Positions 8,020 through 17,130 of a stretch of DNA of 64,000 bases are shown piece by piece. Where the stretch lies: positions 186,001-250,000 of the forward strand of contig NZ_JFKD01000003.1 in NCBI RefSeq assembly GCF_002115725.1, written 5' to 3'. Numbering within the stretch: position 1 is the stretch's first letter; each line of letters starts with the position of its first letter. Made by a program: the position numbers and the translations under genes. This DNA is from Marivita cryptomonadis (GTDB lineage: Bacteria > Pseudomonadota > Alphaproteobacteria > Rhodobacterales > Rhodobacteraceae). The notes beneath the pieces were generated by a model. It was not told where the DNA came from and made no database searches. It worked only from the letters and a program-made list of their open reading frames with translations.

Positions 8020-10206
8020 TCATTTGAGGCGCAGGGCGTTCAGCGACACCGTAATCGAAGAGCTGGACATCGCCAAGGCGGCGATCAACGGCGAACACAG
8101 ACCTGCCACCGCCAATGGCACAGCGATGATGTTGTACCACGTCGCAATGGTGAAATTCTGACGAATGCGCTTGATGGCCACGCGTGACGTGGACAGCGCA
8201 TCGGCAATCGGCTCTAGCGACTTGCCCAGCAGCACCACATCTGACGCCACACGTGCCGCATCCAATGCGCTGGCCGGCGAGATCGAGGCATGTGCGCCAG
8301 CCAAGGCAGCCGTATCGTTCAGCCCGTCCCCTACCATCAGTACGTGTTTGCCACTGTCGGTCAGCTGCGCGATCCGCGCCGCCTTGTCCTGTGGAAGCGC
8401 CTCAGCAACCCATTTGCTGATGCCGATCCGGTGCGCAAATGCTTCCACAGCAGGCGTGGTGTCGCCCGACATCAGGATGACCTCAAACCCGTCTTCCATC
8501 AGCTGTGCCACCAAGGCTTCCGCCCCATCGCGGATCTGGTCTGCAAAGCGGAACGGATCGGCCACAGTGTCTCCGACGCGCAACCAAGCACAGGTCTCGG
8601 TGCTGTCGCCGCCACCAACCCAACTGCCGCGGCCAAGGCGTACCGTCTCGCCCATCCATGTACCTTCGGTGCCGTGACCCGGACGCTCAGTGATATTCGT
8701 GACCTTCGCCGGAGCGATCCCTACGTCACGGATGGCCTCGGCCAGAGATTGCGACAACGGATGTGATGACCCGTCCGCCAAGGCGAGAGTAATGCCAAGA
8801 TCGCGGCGCGAGTGATCGCCAAGGTTAACGACCTCGGGTGTGCCAGCGGTCAGTGTACCGGTCTTGTCGAACACCACCGTGTCCACCTGTGCCATCCGCT
8901 CCAACGCGGTTGCATCCTTGATCAGCAATCCCTTGCGGAACAGACGCCCGGACGCCGCCGTAGTCACCGCGGGAACCGCCAGCCCAAGTGCACACGGGCA
9001 GGTGATGATCAGAACCGCCGCCGCGATGTTAAGCGCGGTGCGCAGATCAAAGGTATAGAAATACCAGCCAAGGAATGCCAAAGCCGACAGGATATGGACG
9101 CCCGGCGCATAAAGCTTGGCCGCTTTGTCTGCCAGCGAGGTGTAGCGCGACCGACCGGATTCAGCGATGGCGACCAGATCAGCCATGCGGTGCAATGACG
9201 TGTCCCGTCCAACTGCATTGGCCCGGATGGTCAGTGGGCCGGTCAGGTTTACCTCACCTGCGCTCACCGTTGCACCGGGACCCGCATAAATCGGACGTGT
9301 CTCTCCTGTCAGCAGCGACCGATCCAGCTCTGATTGGCCCTCGACGATTTCACCATCCACAGGCATCCGACCACCGGGACGCACCCGGATCAGGTCGCCA
9401 ACAACCAGTGCAGACATGGCGATTTGTTCTTCGCCTGAATCTGTCACGCGCCAAACACGCGGCACTTCCAGCGCGGCGAGCTCTTCGGCAGCAGATCGGG
9501 CAGCAGAGCGCGTGCGGTGGTCCAGATACCGCCCCGCCAGCAAGAAAAACGTCAAGGTGATCGCCGCATCGAAATAGGCGTGTTCGCCAGACAACGACGT
9601 TTCCCAAAGCGATGTCGCAACCGCCAAACCGATGGCCAGCGAGATCGGCACATCCATGTTAAGCCGCCCTGCCCTAAGTGCGGTCCACGCATGCTTGAAG
9701 AACGGTTGTGCTGAAAACGCGATGGTGGGCAAGGCGATGGCTGCGGAGATCCAGTGGAACATGTCCCGTGTCGGGCCATCGGCCCCCGACCACACAGCGA
9801 CCGACAGCAGCATGATGTTCATTGCCGCAAAGCCCGACACCGCCAGGCGCATCAGCAGATCGCGACCTGCCTTATCCGTATCGGTGGCCCGCAGCGCCGT
9901 CGTATCCAGCTCGTGGGCCTCGTAACCGGCACGCTCCAACACGCTGATCAGGTCGTCTGCCGTAACGTCCGATTCCGCTTCGATCTGCGCCCGCTTAAGC
10001 GTGAGGTTTACCCGTGCACCTTTGACACCCTCGGTCGCGCCAAGGATCCGCTCCACGCCGGAAATACAGGCGGCGCAGTGGATCGATGGCAAAGACAGGA
10101 CGATATTGACGTCTTGGGGAACGGCCGCTTCGGCCAAAGCCTCGGCCGCAGGTGCGGCGGAACAGGCGGGACAGGCCGACGTCGGTGGGCGCATCGCGAG
10201 GGTCAT
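8020..10206 (-). CDS. ccoI: Copper-exporting P1B-type ATPase CcoI (cbb3 oxidase assembly)
   Basis: Pumps Cu(I) across the inner membrane to supply the CuB site of the cbb3 oxidase. It has 728 residues. An N-terminal CPAC pair is followed by an HMA domain with HCAAC near residue 45. The transmembrane metal motif TCPCALGLAVP lies near 405, the phosphorylation motif DKTGTLT near 447, and the hinge GDGLNDTAAL near 625. The gene starts 3 bases after ccoH stops. CcoI-type rather than CopA housekeeping type is inferred from the operon position. Confidence 0.96.
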   Translation of the reverse strand: MTLAMRPPTSACPACSAAPAAEALAEAAVPQDVNIVLSLPSIHCAACISGVERILGATEGVKGARVNLTLKRAQIEAESDVTADDLISVLERAGYEAHELDTTALRATDTDKAGRDLLMRLAVSGFAAMNIMLLSVAVWSGADGPTRDMFHWISAAIALPTIAFSAQPFFKHAWTALRAGRLNMDVPISLAIGLAVATSLWETSLSGEHAYFDAAITLTFFLLAGRYLDHRTRSAARSAAEELAALEVPRVWRVTDSGEEQIAMSALVVGDLIRVRPGGRMPVDGEIVEGQSELDRSLLTGETRPIYAGPGATVSAGEVNLTGPLTIRANAVGRDTSLHRMADLVAIAESGRSRYTSLADKAAKLYAPGVHILSALAFLGWYFYTFDLRTALNIAAAVLIITCPCALGLAVPAVTTAASGRLFRKGLLIKDATALERMAQVDTVVFDKTGTLTAGTPEVVNLGDHSRRDLGITLALADGSSHPLSQSLAEAIRDVGIAPAKVTNITERPGHGTEGTWMGETVRLGRGSWVGGGDSTETCAWLRVGDTVADPFRFADQIRDGAEALVAQLMEDGFEVILMSGDTTPAVEAFAHRIGISKWVAEALPQDKAARIAQLTDSGKHVLMVGDGLNDTAALAGAHASISPASALDAARVASDVVLLGKSLEPIADALSTSRVAIKRIRQNFTIATWYNIIAVPLAVAGLCSPLIAALAMSSSSITVSLNALRLK

Positions 10207-10209
10207 GGA

Positions 10210-10671
10210 TCAGCTTTCGACGTGCAGGACAACGCGCTGTTCAAAGGCAACGCCGTCCAGCGATGTGGCTTTCATGCGGATGTTCCAGTTGCCCGGGGCC
10301 AGTGTTTCACGCGCCACATACGCCCGACCGTCAAAAGCGAAATCCGGTGTACGGTCGTCCTGAACATGGGTTGCCCGGCCAAGAACAGCATCGAGCGTTC
10401 CAGCCTGCACAGGCTTACCCTCGCCGTCCTTGATGCTCAGGATCAGCAGACCGCCCTTGGCTTCGGCATACACCTCCCAGCCCAGAGATTGCTGCTGTGC
10501 ACGACGCGCATCAAAGCTCTGCGAGGCGACATACGAGTTCTTCACCTCAAGCCCCGGAAAGGTTTTCACCGCAGAATAGGCGAGCACCAGATTGACCGAG
10601 ATGATGACCGCAAAACAGCCGCCGAAAATGGCCAACGCATGCCAGCCGGTGAGTTTGAATTCCTTGGTCAT
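10210..10671 (-). CDS. ccoH: FixH/CcoH family protein
   Basis: A 153-residue membrane-anchored assembly factor for cbb3 oxidase. One TM segment (LAIFGGCFAVIISVNLVLAY) near residues 13-32 is followed by a periplasmic beta-rich domain with the family patterns NSYVASQSFDARRAQQQSLG and NWNIRMKAT. Its start codon overlaps the ccoG stop (ATGA), so translation is coupled. It acts with CcoG, CcoI and CcoS in stabilising subunit assembly. Confidence 0.93.
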   Translation of the reverse strand: MTKEFKLTGWHALAIFGGCFAVIISVNLVLAYSAVKTFPGLEVKNSYVASQSFDARRAQQQSLGWEVYAEAKGGLLILSIKDGEGKPVQAGTLDAVLGRATHVQDDRTPDFAFDGRAYVARETLAPGNWNIRMKATSLDGVAFEQRVVLHVES

Positions 10672-12125
10672 CAGTTGCTTCTCCCATTGAAGATCGTGTC
10701 GGTGTAGGCGCGGTCGCCATTGGTCAGGTCTTCGACCCAGAACCGGATGTCACTGCGTTCGTCTTCGGCCGGGTCTGATCCCGGTGCAGCGACGACATAA
10801 ACCCGTTGCAGGAAAGTTTCGTTGGCGGGGACATCGACAGTTTCGTACGGCGTGCCCTCAAGCTGAACCCGCAAGGCCGGGTGCCCGGTCACAGAGACCC
10901 GGAAAGGCCGGTCTTCGCCGTGTTTGTTCAACAGACGCACATCATAGGTGTTGCGGATTGAACCATCCGACAGGGTCACAAATGTCGGATTGCGGACCGG
11001 TGCCACGGTCATGTCGATCTCTGGCCGGATAAACAGCGCAAAAACCAGACCGATGCCCACCAGTGCCCAGAGTGTGGTGTACATCATCGTGCGGACGCGG
11101 AAGATGTGGAACCATGCGGTGCGCGGCTTTTCCCCGGCCCGTTCTCGCGGCTCATCCGACAGCGCCAGATAGTCGATCAGACCACGTGGTTTGCCGATCT
11201 TTTCCATGATGTCATCGCACGCGTCGATGCACAGGCCACAGGTGATACACTCCATCTGTTGCCCATCGCGAATGTCGATGCCCATCGGGCAGACGTTCAC
11301 ACAGGCCATACAATCGATGCAGTCGCCAAGTTGCTCGGCCCCATCGCCCTTGCGATGCTTGCCGCGCGGCTCTCCACGCCATTCGCGGTAGCCGATGGTC
11401 AGCGTGTCTTCGTCCATCATGGCCGCCTGAATACGGGGCCACGGGCAGGCATAGATGCAGATCTGTTCACGGGCGAAGCCACCAAAGAAGAACGTGGTCG
11501 CGGTCAGGATCAGCATGGTCGTATAGGCCACCGGATGCGCCTGACCTGTCACCAGATCGCGCAGCAGCGTTGGCGCGTCAGCAAAGTAGAACACCCACGC
11601 CCCGCCAGTGGCGAGGCCGATAAAGAACCACGACACCCATTTGGTCAGACGCAGGCGGGCCTTGCGGAAATCCATTTTTTCCTGCCGGTGCAAGCGCAGA
11701 CGCGCGTTGCGGTCGCCTTCGATCCAGCGTTCGACAAGGATGAAGAGGTCCGTCCACACGGTTTGCGGGCAGGCATAGCCACACCAGACCCGGCCCAGCG
11801 CCGAGGTGAACAGGAACAGGCCAAGCCCTGCCATAATGAGCAGGCCTGCGACGAAGTAAAATTCGTGCGGCCAAATTTCGATCCAGAAGAAAAAGAAACG
11901 CCGGTTGGCAAGGTCGATTAGGACCGCCTGATCCGGCAATTGCGGGCCACGGTCCCACCTGATCCACGGAGTGACATAATAAATGCCCAGCGTGACGATC
12001 ATGATGATCCATTTGAAGCTGCGGAAACTGCCATTCACACGCTTGGGGAAAATCGGTTCCCGTGGGGCGTAAAGGTTCGGCGGCGTTTGGTTTTCTGCTT
12101 GAGGCACGAGCGAATTGGCTCCCAA
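10671..12125 (-). CDS. ccoG: Cytochrome c oxidase accessory protein CcoG (FixG/RdxB)
   Basis: Membrane ferredoxin-like protein thought to reduce Cu(II) for CcoI in cbb3 maturation. It has several TM segments (for example FKWIIMIVTLGIYYVTPWIR). Two CxxxCP motifs occur in membrane loops (CGYACPQTVW, CIYACPWPR), followed by two 4Fe-4S motifs (CIDCMACVNVCP and CITCGLCIDACD), and a C-terminal Ig-like periplasmic domain (FixG_C). The TTG at 12125 has no clear ribosome-binding site; a GTG at 12107 with upstream GGGAG is an alternative. An FNR-type box lies about 50 bases upstream. Confidence 0.95.
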   Translation of the reverse strand: MGANSLVPQAENQTPPNLYAPREPIFPKRVNGSFRSFKWIIMIVTLGIYYVTPWIRWDRGPQLPDQAVLIDLANRRFFFFWIEIWPHEFYFVAGLLIMAGLGLFLFTSALGRVWCGYACPQTVWTDLFILVERWIEGDRNARLRLHRQEKMDFRKARLRLTKWVSWFFIGLATGGAWVFYFADAPTLLRDLVTGQAHPVAYTTMLILTATTFFFGGFAREQICIYACPWPRIQAAMMDEDTLTIGYREWRGEPRGKHRKGDGAEQLGDCIDCMACVNVCPMGIDIRDGQQMECITCGLCIDACDDIMEKIGKPRGLIDYLALSDEPRERAGEKPRTAWFHIFRVRTMMYTTLWALVGIGLVFALFIRPEIDMTVAPVRNPTFVTLSDGSIRNTYDVRLLNKHGEDRPFRVSVTGHPALRVQLEGTPYETVDVPANETFLQRVYVVAAPGSDPAEDERSDIRFWVEDLTNGDRAYTDTIFNGRSN

Positions 12126-12173
12126 AGACGGATTGGCTTGATCGTCTTTTCTCAGGGGCAGCGGCGCCAGACT

Positions 12174-12187
12174 TTGACTTGCATCAA
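12174..12187 (-). promoter_or_regulatory. FNR/FnrL-type box upstream of ccoGHIS
   Basis: On the minus strand the site reads TTGAT-N4-GTCAA, one base off the perfect FNR dyad TTGAT-N4-ATCAA. It lies between the stop of the LysR gene and the ccoG start, centred about 55 bases upstream of ccoG, in a position suited to activation. It implies that ccoGHIS has its own oxygen-responsive promoter. The match is visible; binding by FnrL is inferred from the regulation of the same operon in Rhodobacter. Confidence 0.7.
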
Positions 12188-12203
12188 ATACTGTATCTTT
12201 AAT

Positions 12204-13082
12204 TCAGGTTTTTACCGCTTCCCTTCGGATCCAGCGCAAAAACGCCTTGAGCGGGGCACGCTGCACACCAGGCCGCGTGACAAGATTGTACCCGGCATCC
12301 AGTCGATCTTCGAAAACGGCTATGAGGCGCTCTGCGGCAAGGTCTTCTGCGACGGCGATTCGCGTGGACACTGCAACCCCCTGCCCGTTTCGCGCCCCAT
12401 CGAGCATGAGGTTTCCCGGAACATGGGTCCGCGACAGCACTTTCGCATCGGCAAGCCCGTGCTGGGTCAGCCAAGCCGAAGATTCCGTCGTGCCCAATTC
12501 TTCAAGCCACGGGTAGTCGATCAGGTCACGCGGCTCGGATGGCGCTGGTCCTTTGAACAATGACGGCGCTCCGATGACCACAAGCGATGAGTCGATCAAA
12601 CGTTCGCACTCAAGCCCGGCCCAACCACCCGAGCCATAGCGGATCGCAACGTCGATGCCGCCGGGGGATGGGTCTGTCAGAACCGGGCTTGGCGTGACGA
12701 TCATGTCGATGCCCGGGTGCTCCATCTGGAAACTGCCAAGGCGCGGCATCAACCACGCGCTGGCAAAGGTCGGCGTGCACCCCACGTTGAGCGGCCTATG
12801 CGCATCGGCATTTGTCAGCGCTTCAACCCCGGCGGAAATTCTGGTGAAGCCGTCCTCCAAGGCGCGGGCAAGGTCGCGCCCGCCGTCAGTCAGCTCCAAC
12901 GCCCGGCTTGAACGGTCGAACAGGGGAGTTCCAAGATGGGTCTCAAGACTGCGCAGTTGCTGGGAAATGGCGGCGTGACTGACATTCAGCGCAGCCCCGG
13001 CATCGGTCACCGATCCGGTTTGGACAAAAGCGCAAAACGCCCGCAGGGCGGAAAGCGATGGCAGCCGGGACCAATCAACCAT
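12204..13082 (-). CDS. LysR family transcriptional regulator (GcvA-like)
   Basis: A 292-residue regulator with an N-terminal winged HTH (LRAFCAFVQTGSVTDAGAALNVSHAAISQQLRSLE) and a periplasmic-binding-like effector domain. The HTH and the pattern VGCTPTFASAWLMPRL resemble the GcvA group. It sits between ccoNOQP and ccoGHIS, which are usually contiguous in Rhodobacteraceae. It is divergent from a 46-residue gene whose start is 99 bases away. The effector and targets are unknown; the small divergent gene is the natural first candidate. Confidence 0.9.
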   Translation of the reverse strand: MVDWSRLPSLSALRAFCAFVQTGSVTDAGAALNVSHAAISQQLRSLETHLGTPLFDRSSRALELTDGGRDLARALEDGFTRISAGVEALTNADAHRPLNVGCTPTFASAWLMPRLGSFQMEHPGIDMIVTPSPVLTDPSPGGIDVAIRYGSGGWAGLECERLIDSSLVVIGAPSLFKGPAPSEPRDLIDYPWLEELGTTESSAWLTQHGLADAKVLSRTHVPGNLMLDGARNGQGVAVSTRIAVAEDLAAERLIAVFEDRLDAGYNLVTRPGVQRAPLKAFLRWIRREAVKT

Positions 13083-13180
13083 GTAATCTCACCTTACACG
13101 TTGGATTTATCCCTGAGTCGCATTTGCTGCACCAAAACGCAAGTATGAGCGCAGGAACACAGAGATCACAGGAGACCGAC

Positions 13181-13321
13181 ATGTTCACCACATTTGCAAA
13201 AACGTTCTTCCGGGCAAGCGGCGTATCCCCGAGCCGCTACCAGCCATTGATGCCCAAATCATGGTATCGTGAAGACCTGCGCGCGCAGGACGGACCGAAG
13301 CGGTGGGAGGACTGGCGGTGA
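13181..13321 (+). CDS. Small protein of unknown function (46 residues), divergent from the LysR gene
   Basis: ATG 13181 is preceded by AGGAG at good spacing and yields 46 residues starting MFTTFAKTFFRASGVSPSRY and ending GPKRWEDWR. It is basic and aromatic-rich, with no signal peptide or TM segment. A longer in-frame reading back to 13058 lacks a ribosome-binding site and enters the LysR promoter. The strong RBS and the divergent position suggest a real gene controlled by the LysR protein. I do not recognise the family. Confidence 0.55.
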   Translation: MFTTFAKTFFRASGVSPSRYQPLMPKSWYREDLRAQDGPKRWEDWR

Positions 13322-13431
13322 TTGATCCGGTTGTGTATCAGCCGCCGCGCATCTGGCACGGGCAGGCAAACAAAAACCGCGCCGGGCGGTGGCCGTGGCG
13401 CGGTGGCAGGTGATAATCAGCCTCTCAAAAT

Positions 13432-13482
13432 AAAAGCGCCGGTGCCTCGAAACGCGCGAACAGAAAGAGGAACCGGCGCTTT
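13432..13482 (-). terminator. Probable terminator of ccoNOQP
   Basis: An inverted repeat with 11-base arms (AAAGCGCCGGT at 13433-13443 and its complement at 13472-13482) encloses about 28 bases. On the minus strand it is followed by TTTTATTTT. It lies downstream of ccoP. The long loop makes it weaker than a classical hairpin, but the T-run supports termination of the cco operon here. Confidence 0.55.
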
Positions 13483-13483
13483 C

Positions 13484-13507
13484 CCATCTGGCCCGAAGGC
13501 CAGATGG
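13484..13507. terminator. Perfect hairpin next to the ccoP stop
   Basis: Ten-base arms (CCATCTGGCC and its complement) surround a CGAA tetraloop, only a few bases past the ccoP stop. There is no T-run right after it, so it may act as an mRNA 3'-end stabiliser together with the neighbouring hairpin at 13432-13482. Confidence 0.5.
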
Positions 13508-13514
13508 TATGGGG

Positions 13515-14384
13515 TTATTCGACCGGGGCTTCGCCGCCGCCGAGACCATGCACATAGCTGGCCACAGCGCGGATTTCGGCCTCTGTCAGACGCTCTGTCC
13601 AAGGCGGCATCACGCCAAAGCGCGAATAGGTCACTGTCTCGGTCAGGGTCGCGTAGTCGCCACCATAGAGCCAGATCGCATCCGTCAGGTTCGGTGCACC
13701 CTGCCAACGGTCGCCTGTGCCGTCGTCCATGTGGCACGCCGCGCAATTGTCGAGGTACACGGTCTCACCGGCAGCCACCATTGAGGCGTCTTGCGGCTCA
13801 CCTGAGAGCGACATCACGTAGTTGACCACTTGGCTGATCTCGTCTTCGGCCAGCATTTCGCCGAAAGCCGGCATCTGTGACCAACGGGCATCAGGGTCTT
13901 CTTCGTTGCGGATACCATGCGCGATGGTTGCATGGATCGCCTCGATATCCCCACCCCAGAGCCAGTCGTCGTCCAGCAGGTTCGGATAGCCCTTGGCACC
14001 AGCCGCACCAGAGCCGTGGCACTGGGCGCACCATGTGCGGAACACCGCAGCACCTGCGTTCTGGGCATACTGGTTCAGATCTGCATCCTGTGCGATCTCG
14101 GTCAGTTCGACAGAGGCCAGCTGCGCGTTGATCCCAGAATTGGCCTCTTCGAACCGTGCGATATCTTCGGCCACCTCGGCGCGGGTCGAGAACCCGAGAA
14201 GCCCAGGGGTGGCAGACTTGATACCGGGCCATGCCGGGTACGCGATCGAATACAGCACGCCCCACACGATACAGGCGTAGAAGGTCCACAGCCACCAGCG
14301 CGGCAGAGGTTTGTTATATTCCTTGATCCCGTCCCACTCGTGACCGGTGGTTTCATAATCAAGATCGTCGTCTTTCTTACTCAT
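13515..14384 (-). CDS. ccoP: cbb3-type cytochrome c oxidase subunit III CcoP
   Basis: Dihaem c-type cytochrome that feeds electrons to CcoO/CcoN. It has 289 residues: an N-terminal cytosolic stretch, one TM segment ([24 protein letters not shown], split here by description only), and two periplasmic cytochrome c domains with haem motifs CAQCH (near 131) and CAACH (near 220). Distal Met candidates occur in the segments WSQMPAFG and FGVMPPW. The start overlaps the ccoQ stop by 4 bases. Confidence 0.97.
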   Translation of the reverse strand: MSKKDDDLDYETTGHEWDGIKEYNKPLPRWWLWTFYACIVWGVLYSIAYPAWPGIKSATPGLLGFSTRAEVAEDIARFEEANSGINAQLASVELTEIAQDADLNQYAQNAGAAVFRTWCAQCHGSGAAGAKGYPNLLDDDWLWGGDIEAIHATIAHGIRNEEDPDARWSQMPAFGEMLAEDEISQVVNYVMSLSGEPQDASMVAAGETVYLDNCAACHMDDGTGDRWQGAPNLTDAIWLYGGDYATLTETVTYSRFGVMPPWTERLTEAEIRAVASYVHGLGGGEAPVE

Positions 14385-14566
14385 GGCCTCGCCTCCTTGG
14401 ATGCGGCGGGTTTGTCTTCATTGCGAAACGGGATGTTGGCTGTGTCGCGATGTGTCTTGTTGCTGCCGGGGCGTACGGCCCAAAAGATGACCCCGACAAA
14501 GAACAGGAACAGGACGAGCAGCATCCAGCTGTCAGCGAAGGCTCGAAGGAAAGAATAGGTTTCCAT
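14381..14566 (-). CDS. ccoQ: cbb3 oxidase small subunit CcoQ
   Basis: A 61-residue protein with one TM segment ([18 protein letters not shown]) and a charged C-terminal tail. Size and position between ccoO and ccoP identify CcoQ (FixQ), which stabilises the assembled complex. A good ribosome-binding site (AAGGAGG) precedes the ATG. Its stop overlaps the ccoP start. Confidence 0.94.
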   Translation of the reverse strand: METYSFLRAFADSWMLLVLFLFFVGVIFWAVRPGSNKTHRDTANIPFRNEDKPAASKEARP

Positions 14567-14576
14567 AGTTTCCTCC

Positions 14577-15305
14577 TTAGCGGCTTGCGTCTGGGGTGAA
14601 TGTCGAGAAGTCGACCATTGTGCCCAGCACTTGCAGATAGGCGATCAAAGCATCTGCTTCTGACACGCCCGGTTGACCGTCAAAGTTGCGCACATTCACG
14701 CTTTCGCCATACCGCTCAAGCAGACCGTCGAAGTCGCTGTCCGGATCAGCTTGCGCACGGAAGTCTGCACGCGCTGCTTCGATCATCTCCGAGGTGTATG
14801 GCACACCGACAAATGCGTTGGTCGCCATGACGTCACCGATATGTTCGCCTTCCAGAAGTGTCGCTTCGAGGAAGCCATATTTCGGCATCACCGATTCCGG
14901 CACGACAGACTGCGGATCGCGCAGGTGATCGACATGCCAATCGTCCGAGTAGCGGCCACCGACGCGGGCAAGGTCCGGTCCGGTCCGCTTGGACCCCCAT
15001 TGGAACGGGTGGTCATACATCGACTCTGCCGCCAGTGAGTAGTGGCCGTAGCGTTCAACCTCGTCGCGCATCGGACGGATCATCTGGCTGTGGCAGACAT
15101 AGCAACCTTCGCGCAGATAGACGTCCCGTCCCGCCAGTTCGAGAGGGGTGTAGGGACGCATCCCATCCACTTCTTCGATGGTGTTTTCGAGATAGAAGAG
15201 CGGCACAATCTGCACCAATCCCCCGATGGTCACGACAAGGAAGCTGAGGACCAGCAACAGTGTCGCGTTGGTTTCGATGACCTTGTGCTTGTCAAGAATA
15301 CCCAT
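14577..15305 (-). CDS. ccoO: cbb3-type cytochrome c oxidase subunit II CcoO
   Basis: Monohaem c-type cytochrome of the cbb3 oxidase. The start is taken at the ATG complementary to 15303-15305 ([13 protein letters not shown]), which has an AAGGAGG at ideal spacing. It gives 242 residues; a longer frame adds 17 unlikely residues. An N-terminal TM anchor ([21 protein letters not shown]) is followed by the haem motif CYVCH in [17 protein letters not shown]. It starts 13 bases downstream of ccoN. Confidence 0.97.
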   Translation of the reverse strand: MGILDKHKVIETNATLLLVLSFLVVTIGGLVQIVPLFYLENTIEEVDGMRPYTPLELAGRDVYLREGCYVCHSQMIRPMRDEVERYGHYSLAAESMYDHPFQWGSKRTGPDLARVGGRYSDDWHVDHLRDPQSVVPESVMPKYGFLEATLLEGEHIGDVMATNAFVGVPYTSEMIEAARADFRAQADPDSDFDGLLERYGESVNVRNFDGQPGVSEADALIAYLQVLGTMVDFSTFTPDASR

Positions 15306-15318
15306 TGTCCAAGCCTCC

Positions 15319-16929
15319 TTATTCGGCCGCGACAGCTGCTGAGCTGGCCACGGCATCTTTTGCCGGGCTGCGCTTAACAGTCATCCACAGGTTGTAGCAC
15401 ATGATCAGCGCACCAGCGAGGTACATGACCCCACCCAGAGCACGCACCACGTACATTGGGAACTTCGCGCTTACGGTGTCGGCAAAGCTGTTCACAAGGA
15501 ACCCGTTCGCATCGACTTCGCGCCACATCAGGCCTTCCATGATCCCCGTGACCCACATCGAGGCCGCGTAGAGAATGATACCGATTGTGGCGAGCCAGAA
15601 GTGCCAGCTGACCATGCTAAGGCTGTAAAGCCGCTGACGGTTCCAGAGCTTGGGCACGAGGAAGTACAGAGCACCAAAAGTAATCATGCCATTCCAGCCA
15701 AGCGCGCCGGAGTGCACGTGACCAATGGTCCAGTCGGTGTAGTGCGACAGCGAGTTCACTGCGCGGATCGACATCATCGGCCCTTCGAAGGTCGACATGC
15801 CGTAGAAGCCAAGCGAGATCACCATCATCCGGATCACCGGGTCGGTGCGCAGCTTGTCCCATGCGCCAGACAGCGTCATCAGACCGTTGATCATGCCGCC
15901 CCAGCTGGGCATCCACAGTACGATCGAGAACACCATGCCAAGGGTCGACGCCCAATCCGGCAGGGCGGTGTAGTGCAAGTGGTGCGGTCCCGCCCAGATA
16001 TACAGGAAGATCAGTGCCCAGAAGTGGATGATCGACAGTTTGTAGCTGAAGACCGGGCGTTCCGCCTGCTTAGGAACGAAGTAGTACATCATGCCGAGGA
16101 AGCCCGCGGTCAGGAAAAAGCCCACCGCGTTGTGGCCATACCACCACTGAACCATCGCATCCTGCACACCCGCGAAAACCTGCACGGATTTCGATCCGAA
16201 GACCGAGACAGGGATGCTCAGGTTGTTGAACACATGAAGCATCGCAACAGTGACAATAAAGGACAGGAAGAACCAGTTGGCCACATAGATATGCGGCTCT
16301 TTACGCTTGATGATCGTGCCGAGGAAAACCGCCAGATACGCCAGCCAGACAATGGTCAGCCAAAGGTCAATATACCATTCAGGTTCCGCGTATTCCTTGG
16401 ACTGAGTTGCGCCCAGCAGATACCCCGTCGCCGCCAGAACGATAAACAGGTTATAGCCCCAGAACACGAACCAAGCCGTGTTCCCGCCCCAAAGACGCGC
16501 GGCGCTGGTCCGTTGCACCACGTAGAACGATGTCGCGATCAAGGCGTTGCCGCCAAACGCGAAAATCACCGCAGATGTGTGCAGCGGGCGCAGACGTCCA
16601 AAGTTCGCATAGCCTTGCGCCCAATCAAAGTTCAGCGCCGGAAACGCGAGCTGAAACGCGATAAAGGTTCCCGCAAGGAACCCGACCACACCCCAGAACG
16701 CCGTTGCGACTACGCCGTAGCGGATCACACCGTCCATGTAGCTTGTTTCGAGAACGGCCGCCGGCACCGGTTCATCGGTGTTCCGCAACGTCCATAGGAA
16801 GAGCCCGGCAGATACCGCCATGATAAGAATGGCGTGAACCTGGTAGGCTAAATCGCGCGCATAGCTTGCAGCAATCATCGCAAAGAGCGTGATCAAACCA
16901 AGCGCGATCAGCTTGATATAGTTCAACAT
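15319..16929 (-). CDS. ccoN: cbb3-type cytochrome c oxidase subunit I CcoN
   Basis: Catalytic haem-copper subunit that reduces O2 at the b3-CuB centre and pumps protons. It has 536 residues and about 12 TM segments. Visible landmarks are the haem-ligand His in [18 protein letters not shown], the CuB region [14 protein letters not shown], the [11 protein letters not shown] histidines, and the haem-ligand segment [12 protein letters not shown]. It is the first gene of ccoNOQP. An FNR-type box lies about 100 bases upstream. Confidence 0.98.
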   Translation of the reverse strand: MLNYIKLIALGLITLFAMIAASYARDLAYQVHAILIMAVSAGLFLWTLRNTDEPVPAAVLETSYMDGVIRYGVVATAFWGVVGFLAGTFIAFQLAFPALNFDWAQGYANFGRLRPLHTSAVIFAFGGNALIATSFYVVQRTSAARLWGGNTAWFVFWGYNLFIVLAATGYLLGATQSKEYAEPEWYIDLWLTIVWLAYLAVFLGTIIKRKEPHIYVANWFFLSFIVTVAMLHVFNNLSIPVSVFGSKSVQVFAGVQDAMVQWWYGHNAVGFFLTAGFLGMMYYFVPKQAERPVFSYKLSIIHFWALIFLYIWAGPHHLHYTALPDWASTLGMVFSIVLWMPSWGGMINGLMTLSGAWDKLRTDPVIRMMVISLGFYGMSTFEGPMMSIRAVNSLSHYTDWTIGHVHSGALGWNGMITFGALYFLVPKLWNRQRLYSLSMVSWHFWLATIGIILYAASMWVTGIMEGLMWREVDANGFLVNSFADTVSAKFPMYVVRALGGVMYLAGALIMCYNLWMTVKRSPAKDAVASSAAVAAE

Positions 16930-17021
16930 TTTTTGTCCCTTCGTCGTACCTGCACGATTCGGCTGCCGCGCAGGCGGTTTTCAGACTGGGCCCTTAATGC
17001 GAAACTTGGCGAAACCTATCC

Positions 17022-17035
17022 TTGATCTGCATCAA
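17022..17035. promoter_or_regulatory. Perfect FNR/FnrL box between ccoN and usp
   Basis: TTGAT-CTGC-ATCAA is a perfect FNR dyad. It is almost equidistant from the two divergent starts: about 100 bases from ccoN (16929) and from usp (17131). FnrL is known to activate ccoNOQP in Rhodobacter, and one site here could serve both directions. No fnr-like gene is in the window. Confidence 0.85.
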
Positions 17036-17130
17036 TAGAATTGCGGGACTTGTTTGATGGGTGTCAAAGCGCCTCATGCGACTTCAGTCGAATGTGAGGC
17101 CAGTGGGAAATACATCCAAGGGAGTCACAC

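Noticed and set aside
15601-16797. A 398-codon plus-strand frame
   Set aside because: Antisense to ccoN, which has all oxidase motifs.
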